DNA of 64,000 nt, taken from contig NZ_JAIWNA010000001.1 of assembly GCF_020216065.1 (NCBI RefSeq), positions 694,505 through 758,504 on the forward strand. The letters are read 5' to 3'. Every line of letters begins with the position of its first letter. Position 1 is the stretch's first letter. The translations under genes were made by a program, and so were the position numbers. The stretch is from Nocardia rosealba. GTDB lineage: Bacteria; Actinomycetota; Actinomycetes; Mycobacteriales; Mycobacteriaceae. Positions 54,121-64,000 of this stretch are shown one piece after another. The notes under the pieces are model-generated. The model saw nothing but the letters and a program-made list of their open reading frames with translations. It ran no database searches and was not told the DNA's origin.

Positions 54121-54304
54121 TCGGGCAATCGGGCCGCGTCACCGGCCCGAATCCGTTTGATATCGGCGAACTGTGGGTATTATCCGCGGCGACACCTTTC
54201 CAGCAACGGCTCGGCGAACATTGTTCTGCCGGGCCGTTGCGGATGTCGGCCAGGCTCCATGTCCGGGGCGGTGCCCCCGGGGGGCCACTCGCGAGAGGAT
54301 GGAT

Positions 54305-54928
54305 ATGAACCACTTCGCTCGACGTACCGCCGCCGGAGGCGCCGCCTTGGTCGCCGCGACCGGACTGCTGCTCGCCGCGGGTTGCGGCGACGACGACAAG
54401 GACAAGGTCGATTCGGCCGTCTCCAGCGTGATCACCACCCTGCCCGGCGGGGCGGGTTCGGAGACGACCACCGACCACGCCGATCACACCGACGGCTCGG
54501 CGACGGCCACCACCGAAGCCGGGGAGGGCACCGGAAGCGCCACCTCCACCGCGACCGCCGCGGGTGAGTCGACCACCATCTCCGGCCCCAACGGCGACAT
54601 CACCGTCTCCGGTGAGGTCTACAAGAAGTACGTCGCGGCGGGCGCCGCCGCCAGCCCGCTCGGCGCACCGGAAGAAGCGCAGGAATCGGGCCCCAACGGC
54701 GGCCAGTACCAGGACTTCGAGGGCGGAACCGTCTACTGGAGCCCCGAGACCGGCGCCCACATCGTGTGGGGCGAGATCCGTGAGGCCTGGGAGGAGAACG
54801 GCGGCGCCAACGGCACCCTCGGCTACCCGACCAGCGACGAGAAGGACATCCCCGGCGGCAAGCAGAGCGACTTCACCGGCGGAACCATCACCTGGGTCGG
54901 CGGCCAGACCACCGTCACCCCGAAGTAA
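54305..54928 (+). CDS. LGFP-repeat lipoprotein
   Basis: 207 residues. Signal with lipobox L-A-A-G-C, Cys27, then a Thr/Ser/Ala-rich linker to about 90. The C-terminal half has two LGFP-type repeats: SPLGAPEEAQES...GGQYQDFEGGTVYW, and GTLGYPTSDEKD...GKQSDFTGGTITW. LGFP modules are thought to anchor proteins to the mycolic-acid/arabinogalactan layer of Corynebacteriales, so it probably bridges membrane and outer wall. ATG 54305 is chosen over 54299 because GAGAGG is 6 nt upstream. Confidence 0.8.
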   Translation: MNHFARRTAAGGAALVAATGLLLAAGCGDDDKDKVDSAVSSVITTLPGGAGSETTTDHADHTDGSATATTEAGEGTGSATSTATAAGESTTISGPNGDITVSGEVYKKYVAAGAAASPLGAPEEAQESGPNGGQYQDFEGGTVYWSPETGAHIVWGEIREAWEENGGANGTLGYPTSDEKDIPGGKQSDFTGGTITWVGGQTTVTPK

Positions 54929-55001
54929 TCGCGCCGCGGCGCGGGGACCGGGTTCACCCCTTGGGTCCCCGCGCCCGACGGTGAAGTACTAGGTTGGCTG
55001 C

Positions 55002-55856
55002 GTGCAGAAAACTTTGACCGACCGCGAACTGCTGGACGCGCTCGCCGATGTGGTGGAAACGAACCTGAACCGGCACATCGACGCGGCCGAGGGTTGGCAA
55101 CCGCACGACCTCGTGCCGTGGTCGGACGGGCGCAATTTCGCCTTCCTCGGCGGCACCGATTGGGCGCCGGACCAGTCCGATCTCAGTGAGACCGCCAAAC
55201 TGGCGCTCACGGTGAGCGTGCTCGTCGCCGACAACCTGCCCTCCTACCACCGGGAGCTGGGTAAGTACCTGCGCACCGGGCCGTGGTGGCGCTGGGTCGG
55301 CCGCTGGACGGCGGAGGAGAACCGCCACGAGATCATGCTCCGCAACTACCTGATGCTCACCCGCGCGGTCGACCCCGTCGCGCTGGAGCGGGCGCGGATG
55401 GCGCACATGACCGCCGGCTTCAACCGGCCGCCGCTGCACCTCATCGACGTGCTCGCCACCTGCGCCTTCGAAGAGGCCGCGGCCGCGATCCGGCACCGCA
55501 ACACCGCCGCCCTCGGCGAGAACCCGATCGTCACCGCGATGGCCGAGAAGCTGGCCGTCGACGACGAGCTGCAGGCCGAGTTCTTCGCCGAGCTCGTCTC
55601 CGCCGCGCTGGACCTGGTCCCCGATCAGGGTGTGCGCGCGATCGCCGACCAGGTGGCGGCCTTCCGGGTGCCGCAGGTCGACCTGCCCGGCGGTGGTTCC
55701 AGTGACGAGGCGCTGGCCGAAGCGGGCATCTACGACCCCGCCAAGGAAGGTGAGCTGGTGTTCAAGCCGCTGCTGCAGCGCTGGAACATCTTCACCCGCA
55801 CCGACCTCGGCGAAGAAGGCGAAAAGGCCCGCGCGGAACTCGCGCACCTGGCCTGA
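55002..55856 (+). CDS. desA2: Acyl-ACP desaturase-like protein (DesA2 type), altered metal site
   Basis: 284 residues, all-helical ferritin-like. DNLPSYHREL near 77 and WTAEENRH at 102-109 (Glu106, His109) match the soluble acyl-ACP desaturases. The second diiron motif, normally D/E-E-x-R-H before EFF, reads DDELQ at 187-191, so its Glu and His are replaced, and the position expected for the first Glu ligand (before DNLP) is Ala76. A normal diiron site is therefore unlikely. Position beside phoH2 matches Rv1094-Rv1095. TAGGTT at 54990-54995 is 6 nt before the GTG. Confidence 0.78.
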   Translation: MQKTLTDRELLDALADVVETNLNRHIDAAEGWQPHDLVPWSDGRNFAFLGGTDWAPDQSDLSETAKLALTVSVLVADNLPSYHRELGKYLRTGPWWRWVGRWTAEENRHEIMLRNYLMLTRAVDPVALERARMAHMTAGFNRPPLHLIDVLATCAFEEAAAAIRHRNTAALGENPIVTAMAEKLAVDDELQAEFFAELVSAALDLVPDQGVRAIADQVAAFRVPQVDLPGGGSSDEALAEAGIYDPAKEGELVFKPLLQRWNIFTRTDLGEEGEKARAELAHLA

Positions 55857-55864
55857 TCTGTCAT

Positions 55865-55900
55865 ACGACGGCCGCCACCTGCCCAGGTGGCGGCCGTCGT
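55865..55900. terminator. Bidirectional terminator between desA2 and fumC
   Basis: ACGACGGCCGCCACC and its complement form a perfect 15-bp stem around TGCCCA, 9 nt after the desA2 stop and 6 bp from the fumC stop. Confidence 0.9.
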
Positions 55901-55906
55901 GCTGTC

Positions 55907-57313
<1,407 letters not shown>

Positions 57314-57393
57314 ACCTCGACACTAGGACGAGAACCCCGGGAATGGGGCTCCCACACCCGCGCAAAATCCCACACCCGTCGGCAGGAATAGAA

Positions 57394-57418
57394 AGAGCCC
57401 CGGGGATTCCGGGGCTCT
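57394..57418 (-). terminator. glpX terminator
   Basis: AGAGCCCCGG and its complement form a perfect 10-bp stem around 5 nt, 9 nt past the glpX stop, with A/T-rich flanks (TATTCC after it on the minus strand). Confidence 0.85.
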
Positions 57419-57426
57419 CGTCTACG

Positions 57427-58470
57427 TCACGGCAGTGGGGGGTTGGCGCTGTCGTCGCCGTCGAAGTCGACCGAGGAGTATTCGCGCAGCTTGGTGAGGC
57501 GGTGGTAGGCGTCGATCATGCGGACGGTGCCCGACTTCGAGCGCATCACGATCGACTGGGTCGACGCGCCGCCGCCGAAGTAGCGGACACCGCGCAGCAG
57601 GTCGCCGTCGGTGACGCCGGTGGCGCAGAAGAAGACGTTCTCGCCGGAGACCAAGTCGGTGGTCGAGAGCACGCGGTCCAGGTCGTGGCCCGCGTCGATC
57701 GCCTTCTGGCGTTCCTCGTCGTCCTTGGGGGCGAGCATGCCCTGCAGCTCGCCGCCGAGACAGCGCAGCGCGGCGGCGGCGATGATGCCCTCGGGGGTGC
57801 CGCCGATGCCGACCAGGATGTCGACGCCGGACTCGGGACGCGCGGCGGCGATGGCGCCTGCGACGTCACCGTCGGAGATCAGGCGGATACGCGCGCCCGC
57901 CGCGCGGGTCTGCTCGATGATCTCGGCGTGCCGGGGGCGGTCCAGGATGCAGACGGTGAGGTCGGAGACCGAGGACTGCTTGGCCTTGGCGACGCGGCGG
58001 ATGTTCTCGCCGATCGGGGCGGTGATGTCGATCGAACCGGCGGCGTCGGGGCCGACGGCGATCTTGTGCATGTAGAACACGGCCGACGGGTCGAACATGG
58101 CGCCGCGCTCGGCGACCGCGAGCACCGAGATGGCGCCGGGCGAGCCCTTCGACATCAGGGTGGTTCCGTCGATCGGGTCGACCGCGAAGTCCACCTCGGG
58201 GCCGGTGCCGTCACCGACCGCTTCGCCGTTGTACAGCATCGGCGCTTCGTCCTTCTCGCCCTCGCCGATCACGACGATGCCCTTCATGGACACCGAGCTG
58301 ACCAGCTGACGCATGGCGTCGACGGCCGCACCGTCGCCGCCTTCCTTGTCTCCGCGGCCGACCCAGCGGCCCGCGGCCATCGCTCCTGCCTCGGTGACAC
58401 GTACCAGCTCGAGGGCGAGGTTCCGGTCGGGTGCCTCGCGGCGGCTGGGGGCGGGCGAAGATGCCGTCAT
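57427..58470 (-). CDS. glpX: Class II fructose-1,6-bisphosphatase
   Basis: 347 residues. GEGEKDEAP at 69-77 and DPIDGTT at 98-104 carry the metal ligands; GIGGTPEG near 230 binds substrate. It dephosphorylates fructose-1,6-bisphosphate, the key gluconeogenic step when growing on acetate, ethanolamine or fatty acids, and is the main FBPase in mycobacteria. ATG 58470 has AAGGAGG about 10 nt upstream, and is preferred to the open frame starting at 58530. Confidence 0.93.
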   Translation of the reverse strand: MTASSPAPSRREAPDRNLALELVRVTEAGAMAAGRWVGRGDKEGGDGAAVDAMRQLVSSVSMKGIVVIGEGEKDEAPMLYNGEAVGDGTGPEVDFAVDPIDGTTLMSKGSPGAISVLAVAERGAMFDPSAVFYMHKIAVGPDAAGSIDITAPIGENIRRVAKAKQSSVSDLTVCILDRPRHAEIIEQTRAAGARIRLISDGDVAGAIAAARPESGVDILVGIGGTPEGIIAAAALRCLGGELQGMLAPKDDEERQKAIDAGHDLDRVLSTTDLVSGENVFFCATGVTDGDLLRGVRYFGGGASTQSIVMRSKSGTVRMIDAYHRLTKLREYSSVDFDGDDSANPPLP

Positions 58471-58598
58471 TGCGGAGTGCCTCCTTGGCGTTGGTGATAC
58501 GGGGGCAATTGTCGCATTACGAACCTGCACGGTCGTGCACGACCTCCCGGCGCGACCCCTGAGCGGCCAGGTCAGGGGCCGAGTGGATACTGGTAGCC

Positions 58599-59165
58599 GT
58601 GGCCCAGACCAAGCACCGCATCTTCAACGACTACCGCGATCTGTTCTGGTCGCTGATTCCGTTGGTGCTGATCGCGGTCGTGCTGGCGGGTGCGGCCAGC
58701 CAGTGCACGGTGGCGACCAACGGCCCGACCCAGGGGCAGATCCCGTTCTTCGACGCGGGCGCCGCGCTGCGCTCGGACGCGAAATCGATGCCGTTCCCGA
58801 TCCGTCAACCGGCCTTGCCGGAGGGCTGGGTGTCGAACTCCGGCAGCCGGGAGAACATCAGCATCGCCGGTGGCGGGCCGGTGAGCACGGTCGGCTACAT
58901 CACCCCGCAGGGCACCTACATGCGGTATTCGCAGAGCAACGCCACCGAGGAAGCGCTGTCGCGGCACGTGCTCGGCTCGCGCTATCCCACCGGAACCCAG
59001 GACATCGCCGGGCAGAAGTGGGTCGTCTACACCGAGCCCACCGAGGAGTCGGCCTGGATCGCCGACCTCGGCGCGGTACGCATCCTGATCACCGGCGCGG
59101 GCAACGAGGCCGCGTTCACCACCCTGGCGCAGGCGGTCACCGCAGCCCAGCCGCTCGCGAAGTAG
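58599..59165 (+). CDS. DUF4245 membrane-anchored protein
   Basis: 188 residues. One N-terminal membrane helix near 17-34 ([18 protein letters not shown]) and an extracytoplasmic domain with [13 protein letters not shown] and [17 protein letters not shown] (part), matching DUF4245 (Rv1100c region by order). Function unknown. GATACT at 58586-58591 is 7 nt before the GTG. Confidence 0.8.
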   Translation: MAQTKHRIFNDYRDLFWSLIPLVLIAVVLAGAASQCTVATNGPTQGQIPFFDAGAALRSDAKSMPFPIRQPALPEGWVSNSGSRENISIAGGGPVSTVGYITPQGTYMRYSQSNATEEALSRHVLGSRYPTGTQDIAGQKWVVYTEPTEESAWIADLGAVRILITGAGNEAAFTTLAQAVTAAQPLAK

Positions 59166-59174
59166 GCGGTGGGA

Positions 59175-59423
59175 TCAGCCGTCGGTGTCGAGGTCGGCGC
59201 GCGACAGGGCGTCCTCCACGCGCTTGCGGGCGCCTGCCAGGTGCTGTTCGCAGCGGTTGGCCAAGGCTTCTCCACGCTCCCACAGGGCCAGCGAGTCGTC
59301 TAGGTCGAGGCCGCCCTGTTCGAGCATCTTCACCACGTTGACGAGTTCGTCGCGGGCGCGTTCGTAGCCGAAGGTCGCGATCTCGGCCAGGGTGTCGGTG
59401 TTGTCGGAACCGGCGTCGGCCAC
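59175..59423 (-). CDS. xseB: Exonuclease VII small subunit
   Basis: 82 residues: [37 protein letters not shown] (in parts) and [13 protein letters not shown] are the XseB coiled-coil signature. It regulates the XseA nuclease that trims single-stranded DNA. GTG 59423 has GAGGAA 6 nt upstream; GTG 59429 would overlap the xseA stop (GTGA) but touches the ribosome site. Confidence 0.92.
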   Translation of the reverse strand: MADAGSDNTDTLAEIATFGYERARDELVNVVKMLEQGGLDLDDSLALWERGEALANRCEQHLAGARKRVEDALSRADLDTDG

Positions 59424-59425
59424 GG

Positions 59426-60706
59426 TCACTTCCTCTTCTCGTCGGTGGATTGCGGGGTCAGGCGCGTGGTGCCGAGGGCGGCGGCGGTGATCGCGCCGTC
59501 GCCGACGCGGATTCGCAGCTGACTGCCCGCGGGTGCGTCGTCGATCTCCCGGACGACGTGGCGTTCGGGCCCGGCGACACGCTGCACGACAGCGTAGCCA
59601 CGGGCCAGGGTGGCGGCCGGGCCGACCGCGGTGAGTTTCTCGCGCAGATGCGTGGTCCTGGTCGCCTCGGTGCGCAGCGCGTGGTCGATGCAGCGGCGCG
59701 CGGCGGTGCGTAATCGTTCGACCTCGTCGTGGCGGTGACCGAGCTCGCGCAGCGGGTCGGCCAGCACCGGACGCGAGCGCAATTGCTGCAGGGCATGGGC
59801 CTCGCGTTGCACCCACCCACGCAGCGCCGCCGCTGAGCGGGCCCGCATCTCGCGCACCCCCGCCAGTTCGGCGGCGGCATCGGGCACGATGCGTTTGGCG
59901 GCGTCGGTCGGGGTGGCCGCGCGCAAATCGGCGACCAGATCGAGCAGCGGGTTGTCGGGTTCGTGACCGATCGCGCTCACCACCGGGGTGCGCGCCGCCG
60001 CGACGGCCCGGCACAGGGCTTCGTCGGAGAAGGGCAGCAGGTCTTCGGTGCTGCCGCCGCCGCGCGCGATCACGATGACGTCCACTTCGCCGTCGAGCTC
60101 GCGCAACGCCTCGAGCATCTGCGGCACCGCGCTCGGGCCCTGCACCGCGGTATTGCGGATGACGAAACGTACTGCGGGCCAACGATTCTGAGCAACACTG
60201 AGCACATCGCGCTCGGCCGCGCTCGCCCGCCCGGTGATGAGGCCGACCGAGGCGGGCAGGAACGGCAGCGGCCGCTTGAGCCGCGGATCGAACAGGCCCT
60301 CCGCGGTGAGCAGCGCCTTCAGCCGTTCGATCCTGGCCAGCAGTTCACCGATGCCGACCGCACGGATCTCGGTGACCCGCAACGAGATCGTGCCGCGCCC
60401 GGTGAAGAACTGCAGCTTGCCGTAGACCACCACCCGGCTGCCCTCGGTGAGCGGAACGGGCAGGCGGCGCAACAGATCCGGGTCGCAGGTGATCGACAGC
60501 GACATGTCCACCGAGGTGTCACGCAGGACGAGGAACGCGGTGCGCGTACCGGGGCGCAGATTGATCTGGGTGACCTGACCCTCCACCCAGATGCTGCCGA
60601 GACGCTCGATCCACTGGGCGACCTTGATCGCCACCGAACGCACGGGATACGGCTGCTCCGCCGAATTCGCCGGTGCGGCCGCGGTGCCGGTGCCGTCCTG
60701 AGTCAT
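59426..60706 (-). CDS. xseA: Exonuclease VII large subunit
   Basis: 426 residues. OB-fold at about 25-115 ([25 protein letters not shown], part), catalytic core with [19 protein letters not shown] (part) and [16 protein letters not shown], and a helical arm that binds XseB. It degrades single-stranded DNA from both ends during repair. TAGAAC at 60713-60718 (minus strand) is 6 nt before the ATG. xseB follows directly. Confidence 0.95.
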   Translation of the reverse strand: MTQDGTGTAAAPANSAEQPYPVRSVAIKVAQWIERLGSIWVEGQVTQINLRPGTRTAFLVLRDTSVDMSLSITCDPDLLRRLPVPLTEGSRVVVYGKLQFFTGRGTISLRVTEIRAVGIGELLARIERLKALLTAEGLFDPRLKRPLPFLPASVGLITGRASAAERDVLSVAQNRWPAVRFVIRNTAVQGPSAVPQMLEALRELDGEVDVIVIARGGGSTEDLLPFSDEALCRAVAAARTPVVSAIGHEPDNPLLDLVADLRAATPTDAAKRIVPDAAAELAGVREMRARSAAALRGWVQREAHALQQLRSRPVLADPLRELGHRHDEVERLRTAARRCIDHALRTEATRTTHLREKLTAVGPAATLARGYAVVQRVAGPERHVVREIDDAPAGSQLRIRVGDGAITAAALGTTRLTPQSTDEKRK

Positions 60707-60741
60707 ATGTCAGTTCTACGGGAGGGCACCGACAAACGAAA

Positions 60742-60774
60742 AGGCGGCCGCGTCCCGTGGGATCGCGGCCGCCT
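60742..60774 (-). terminator. Terminator downstream of lipid-droplet protein gene
   Basis: AGGCGGCCGCG and its complement form an 11-bp stem with an 11-nt loop that can pair further, followed by TTTTCG on the minus strand. Confidence 0.88.
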
Positions 60775-60790
60775 CGACAGCGGAGTGTCG

Positions 60791-61384
60791 CTACTTGGCC
60801 TGCACGGTGGCGATGCGGTTGGTGAGCATGGTGACGAAGGGCGCGCGGGCGCGGGTCTGCTGCTCGAAGGCCAGCAGCTGGCCGAGCTCCTCGACGCTGA
60901 GCATGCGCAGGCGGGCGCGCAGCTGGGCCAGCGTCATCGACGGGTAGTCGTAGCGGATGGCGACCTCGGGTGCCTCGACCTCCTCGGGCGCTTCCTCGGC
61001 GGGCTCGACCGTCTCGTTCTCGGTCTCGAGCACCAGCAGCGACGCGGGCACGGCCCGACCATTGGTCTGGGACTCGGAGGCGTCCTCGGCGAACAGATCG
61101 AACCGGCTGGCGTGACCGTTGGTCGTGGCGGCGGGCGCGAGATCCTCGTCGAAGGTCGCCCACTCCGGCTGCTCCTGCGCGGGCGAGCCGAGCCGCTCGA
61201 ACACGGCGTCGCCCTTGAGCGCGAGGCTGGTGACGAACTGCTGCACATGCATGGTCGTCTGCAACACGCGACTGATGGCGGTGATCGGGAATTGGACCGC
61301 GGCGACGGGAAGCCGCCGGGTCTCTTCTAAGGCGTATACGGCGGCGCCGGCGGCGACCCGGGCCAGAAAGGGAGGTCGAAACAT
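60791..61384 (-). CDS. Lipid droplet-associated protein
   Basis: 197 residues. The N-terminal 70 (FRPPFLARVAAGAAVYALEETRRLP, part, to VQQFVTSLALKG) form amphipathic helices; an acidic linker rich in Glu (about 125-150) follows; the C-terminal 45 (RYDYPSMTLAQLRARLRMLSVEELGQLLAFE, part) resemble a small helical binding module. This matches the Rv1109c-like proteins named lipid droplet-associated in nocardial relatives. The ATG at 61384 is chosen because relatives begin MFRPPF. Divergent from ispH. Confidence 0.8.
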   Translation of the reverse strand: MFRPPFLARVAAGAAVYALEETRRLPVAAVQFPITAISRVLQTTMHVQQFVTSLALKGDAVFERLGSPAQEQPEWATFDEDLAPAATTNGHASRFDLFAEDASESQTNGRAVPASLLVLETENETVEPAEEAPEEVEAPEVAIRYDYPSMTLAQLRARLRMLSVEELGQLLAFEQQTRARAPFVTMLTNRIATVQAK

Positions 61385-61488
61385 GGTCCCAGCCTGCCCC
61401 AAAGCGGCTGTGATGCAAAGATCCCGACCACCCTGATGTGATCTATGCCCCTTCGGCGGCCCTTGGCCACGCACGTAAGCTGTGCGTT

Positions 61489-62490
61489 ATGACCTCGGCA
61501 ATCCCCTTGAACGTCGGTATCACGCGCTCGGCGAGCGCGGCGGATGCCGGTGCCAAGCGCGTGCTGCTGGCCGAGCCGCGCGGGTACTGCGCAGGCGTCG
61601 ATCGTGCTGTCGAGACGGTCGAGAAGGCTCTGGAACAGCACGGCGCGCCGATCTATGTGCGCAAGGAGATCGTGCACAACCGGCACGTGGTCGAGACCTT
61701 ACGTGAGCGCGGGGTGATCTTCGTCGACGAGACCGACGAGGTGCCCGAGGGTGCGCTCGTGGTGTTCTCCGCGCACGGTGTCGCGCCGACCGTGCACGAG
61801 ACCGCCGCCGAACGCAACCTGCGCACCATCGACGCCACCTGCCCGCTGGTCACCAAGGTGCACCAGGAGGCCAAGCGCTTCGCCCGCGACGACTACGACA
61901 TCCTGCTGATCGGGCACGAGGGGCACGAGGAGGTCGAGGGCACCGCCGGTGAGGCACCGCAGCATGTGCAGCTCGTCGACGGACCCGACTCGGTCGACCG
62001 GGTGACGGTGCGCGATCCGGCGAAGGTGATCTGGCTGTCGCAGACCACGTTGTCGGTCGACGAGACGATGGAGACCGTCGAGCGGCTGCGTCAGCGGTTC
62101 CCGACCCTGCAGGATCCGCCGAGCGACGACATCTGCTACGCCACCTCCAACCGCCAGACCGCGGTGAAGGCGATGGCACCCGAATGCGATCTGGTGATCG
62201 TCGTCGGGTCGCGCAACTCCTCGAACTCGGTGCGGTTGGTCGAGGTGGCGCTCGGGGCGGGTGCGCGGGCCGCGTATCTGGTCGACTACGCCCGCGAGAT
62301 CGGCCCGGCCTGGCTCGACGGGGTGCGGACCGTCGGCGTCACCTCGGGCGCGTCGGTACCGGAGATCCTCGTGACCGGTGTGCTCGACCTGCTCGCCGAG
62401 CACGGCTTCGGTGAGGTGCAGCCGGTGACCACGGCCAACGAGACGCTGGTGTTCGCCCTGCCGCGCGAGCTGCGTCCCGCGCGTCGCTGA
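61489..62490 (+). CDS. ispH: 4-hydroxy-3-methylbut-2-enyl diphosphate reductase
   Basis: 333 residues. The three iron-sulfur cysteines are present: Cys34 in [10 protein letters not shown], Cys118 in [11 protein letters not shown] and Cys216 in [15 protein letters not shown] and GSRNSSNS contact substrate. It makes IPP and DMAPP, the last step of the MEP pathway that also feeds the prenyl synthase at 39367. TAAGCT at 61476-61481 lies 7 nt before the ATG (leaderless). Matches Rv1110. Confidence 0.95.
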   Translation: MTSAIPLNVGITRSASAADAGAKRVLLAEPRGYCAGVDRAVETVEKALEQHGAPIYVRKEIVHNRHVVETLRERGVIFVDETDEVPEGALVVFSAHGVAPTVHETAAERNLRTIDATCPLVTKVHQEAKRFARDDYDILLIGHEGHEEVEGTAGEAPQHVQLVDGPDSVDRVTVRDPAKVIWLSQTTLSVDETMETVERLRQRFPTLQDPPSDDICYATSNRQTAVKAMAPECDLVIVVGSRNSSNSVRLVEVALGAGARAAYLVDYAREIGPAWLDGVRTVGVTSGASVPEILVTGVLDLLAEHGFGEVQPVTTANETLVFALPRELRPARR

Positions 62491-62498
62491 TAAACGAG

Positions 62499-62533
62499 AA
62501 ATCCCCGCCGCTTCCGGATCGCGGCGGGGATTT
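62499..62533 (+). terminator. ispH terminator
   Basis: AAATCCCCGCCGC and its complement form a perfect 13-bp stem around 9 nt, ending in a T-run (GATTTTCT). It also lies at the stop of the converging gene. Confidence 0.92.
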
Positions 62534-62540
62534 TCTGTGT

Positions 62541-63362
62541 TCAGAGGCTGTCGGGGCGGCGCCGTTCGGTGCGAGCGGAGTCGGCGCGGTCGCGGTAGCG
62601 CACGTTCGGCTGCGGGTGCGGTGGTGCGTCGCCGCGCCTGCGACTCGTGCGGGCCGGTTCGGGTTCGCGGGGGGTCGCTGCCGCGCGGGGCGTACGCGGC
62701 TCGCGGGCGCGGCCCGCGGTGGGGGCGCGTTTGGGTTCGGCGCCGCGCGCCGGACGACGTGCCGGGCTCGACAGATCGACCTCGGTATCCGGGTCGTCGA
62801 GGACGCCGGTCCGGCGCGGCCGCTTGCGCGCGGCCTCGGCGAGGTTCCGGGCCGCCGGTTCGGGGCGACGGCTCGTGGTCTTGCGGGCGCTTCGACGTTC
62901 CGTCGCCGGTCGCGCCGTGGCGGGCGCTCGCTTGGCCATGGCGATGCGGGCGCCACCGATCACGGCGACGAGCAGGGTGGCCAGTGCCATCGTCGGGAAG
63001 CGTTCGACCAGCGGGATGACCAGGTTCATCAGCACGTCCTTGATGGACGTGGTGCTACGGCCGCCGAGCAGCTGACAGGCCACCGGAACAGCGACGAACA
63101 GCAGCAGCGGCGGCATCACCATGGTGGCGAACAGGCCACGAGCCCGCACCGCGCAGACCGCGAGCACACACCCGAGCACATAGAACACCGAGAACGTGGT
63201 GGTCGGGAAGTCTTCGTCGCCCAGAGCGTCGATCAGGAAGCCGAGCGTCGTCGCGCCGACGGCGAGCGCGATCGCTGCCCACGCGGCGATGCCGGGTACC
63301 GAGGGCATGATCGAACGTTGCGGCGCGGGCACCCGGGGTCGCGCACGTTGGGAAGCAGCCAC
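62541..63362 (-). CDS. DUF6542-like membrane protein with basic tail
   Basis: 273 residues. Four hydrophobic segments in the first 140 (about 25-45, 57-72, 78-98, 118-135), then a cytoplasmic tail of about 130 residues rich in Arg, Pro and Ala with repeated RR and RKT clusters, likely disordered and nucleic-acid or membrane binding. From memory this is the DUF6542 arrangement next to ispH in nocardiae. TAGTGT at 63369-63374 (minus strand) is 6 nt before the GTG. Function unknown. Confidence 0.72.
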   Translation of the reverse strand: MAASQRARPRVPAPQRSIMPSVPGIAAWAAIALAVGATTLGFLIDALGDEDFPTTTFSVFYVLGCVLAVCAVRARGLFATMVMPPLLLFVAVPVACQLLGGRSTTSIKDVLMNLVIPLVERFPTMALATLLVAVIGGARIAMAKRAPATARPATERRSARKTTSRRPEPAARNLAEAARKRPRRTGVLDDPDTEVDLSSPARRPARGAEPKRAPTAGRAREPRTPRAAATPREPEPARTSRRRGDAPPHPQPNVRYRDRADSARTERRRPDSL

Positions 63363-63413
63363 CCTATGACACTAACTGCATGACGACCGTGTTGCGGTCG
63401 CGGCACGGAGAAC

Positions 63414-64000
63414 TCAGCGGTGATCCTCGGCGTCGGCGAAGGCCACCACCCGGGGCCGGGTCTCGGCGAGCCGGATTGCCGGGAGCTCCTGATCGGCGAT
63501 GCCGAGATCGTGCATCCGGCGTGCGGTGACCAGCACCCGCGACTCCACCGAGCCGACGGCGGCGTTGAAAGCCGCTACGGCCTTACCGAGATTCACGCCG
63601 AGCGAGTCGAGGTGTTCGGCGACCTTGCCGATACGGGTGTAGAGCTCCTTACCCAATTGCTGCACCGTTGCCATATCGCGCGAGAGAGCTTCCTGACGCC
63701 AACTGAACGCGACCGTGCGCAGCAGGGCGATGAGCGTGGTCGGCGTCGCGAGGATCACGTTCCGGCCGAACGCGTACTCGAGCAGCTCGGCATCGGTCGT
63801 CAGGGCGGCGTCGAGGAACGGGTCGCCGGGAACGAACAGCACGACGAACTCCGGCGCCGGGTCGAAGGCCGCCCAGTACGCCTTGTCGGCCAGCTGGTCG
63901 ACGTGGGCGCGCAGCTGCTTGGCGTGCCTGGTCAGTAATCGGGTGCGCTCGCTCGGGTCCTCGCTGGTCGCCGCGTCCAGGTAGGCGGTGAAGGGGACTT
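63414..64000 (-). CDS. rmuC: DNA recombination protein RmuC, 5' end outside window
   Basis: C-terminal 195 residues; the frame is open at the window edge. FDPAPEFVVLFVPGDPFLDAAL (part), LATPTTLIALLRTVAFSWRQE (part), LYTRIGKVAEHLDSLGVNL and FNAAVGSVESRVLVTARRM are the RmuC nuclease-like core. RmuC limits DNA inversions at repeats; the missing N-terminus normally holds a membrane helix and coiled coil. The gene continues beyond 64000, so an internal methionine should not be taken as its start. Confidence 0.92.
   Translation of the reverse strand, partial: VPFTAYLDAATSEDPSERTRLLTRHAKQLRAHVDQLADKAYWAAFDPAPEFVVLFVPGDPFLDAALTTDAELLEYAFGRNVILATPTTLIALLRTVAFSWRQEALSRDMATVQQLGKELYTRIGKVAEHLDSLGVNLGKAVAAFNAAVGSVESRVLVTARRMHDLGIADQELPAIRLAETRPRVVAFADAEDHR

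Overview
High-GC actinobacterial chromosome, most likely Nocardia or a close Nocardiaceae relative (inference). The evidence is near-universal GC3 codon bias, the mycothiol S-conjugate amidase gene mca, a PIN-PhoH protein, a short-chain Z-prenyl diphosphate synthase, a DesA2-like protein, and a gene order that follows, as recalled, the M. tuberculosis stretch Rv1074c to Rv1110: thiolase, SGNH hydrolase, cbs, metB, greA, DUF4307, mca, YyaL-type thioredoxin protein, hemolysin III, Z-prenyl synthase, coaA, glyA, phoH2/desA2, fumC, glpX, DUF4245, xseB, xseA, lipid-droplet protein, ispH. No tRNA, rRNA, insertion sequence, prophage or CRISPR array was seen.

Layout. 1-8.6 kb holds a lipoprotein (cut by the window), an rRNA methyltransferase-like gene, a Bax-inhibitor-1 membrane protein, an intact vapBC pair, thiolase, SGNH hydrolase, an MFS exporter and cbs. 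8.6-14.7 kb is an accessory insertion between cbs and the conserved block that starts near metB. It contains toxin-antitoxin debris (a lone antitoxin, a 5'-truncated nucleotidyltransferase, an XRE gene, a decayed vapBC copy) and then an Erm 23S rRNA methyltransferase with a candidate macrolide-sensing leader peptide. An FAD oxidoreductase/TetR pair with a clear operator, a mechanosensitive-channel-like gene and two small genes follow. 14.7-20.4 kb holds an acyl-CoA dehydrogenase, metB, greA with a long structured leader, DUF4307, mca and a Nudix gene.

20.4-27.7 kb is a complete ethanolamine catabolic cluster without microcompartment genes: GAF-type activator, aldehyde dehydrogenase, DUF779, permease, EutB and EutC. 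The aldehyde dehydrogenase and the permease share a 21-bp promoter element at nearly the same distance from their starts. 27.9-32.5 kb is a translationally coupled HSP90-family/large TPR-like gene pair of unknown purpose. 32.6-45.9 kb has a CPBP protease, the YyaL protein, an adenylate cyclase, hemolysin III, a Dabb/TetR divergon, prenyl synthase, a lipoprotein, coaA, a DUF885 hydrolase, two tandem paralogous cysteine-containing microproteins and glyA.

46-54 kb is more variable: a membrane protein, a coupled two-gene operon of unknown role, an F420-type oxidoreductase, a flavin monooxygenase/TetR divergon with a repeat-rich operator region, an epoxide-hydrolase-like gene, and phoH2 behind a short leader ORF with a hairpin. 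54-64 kb is housekeeping: LGFP lipoprotein, DesA2-like protein with an altered metal site, fumC, glpX, exonuclease VII (xseAB), ispH and rmuC (cut by the window). Many genes have a TANNNT box 6-8 nt before the start codon, which indicates leaderless transcripts.
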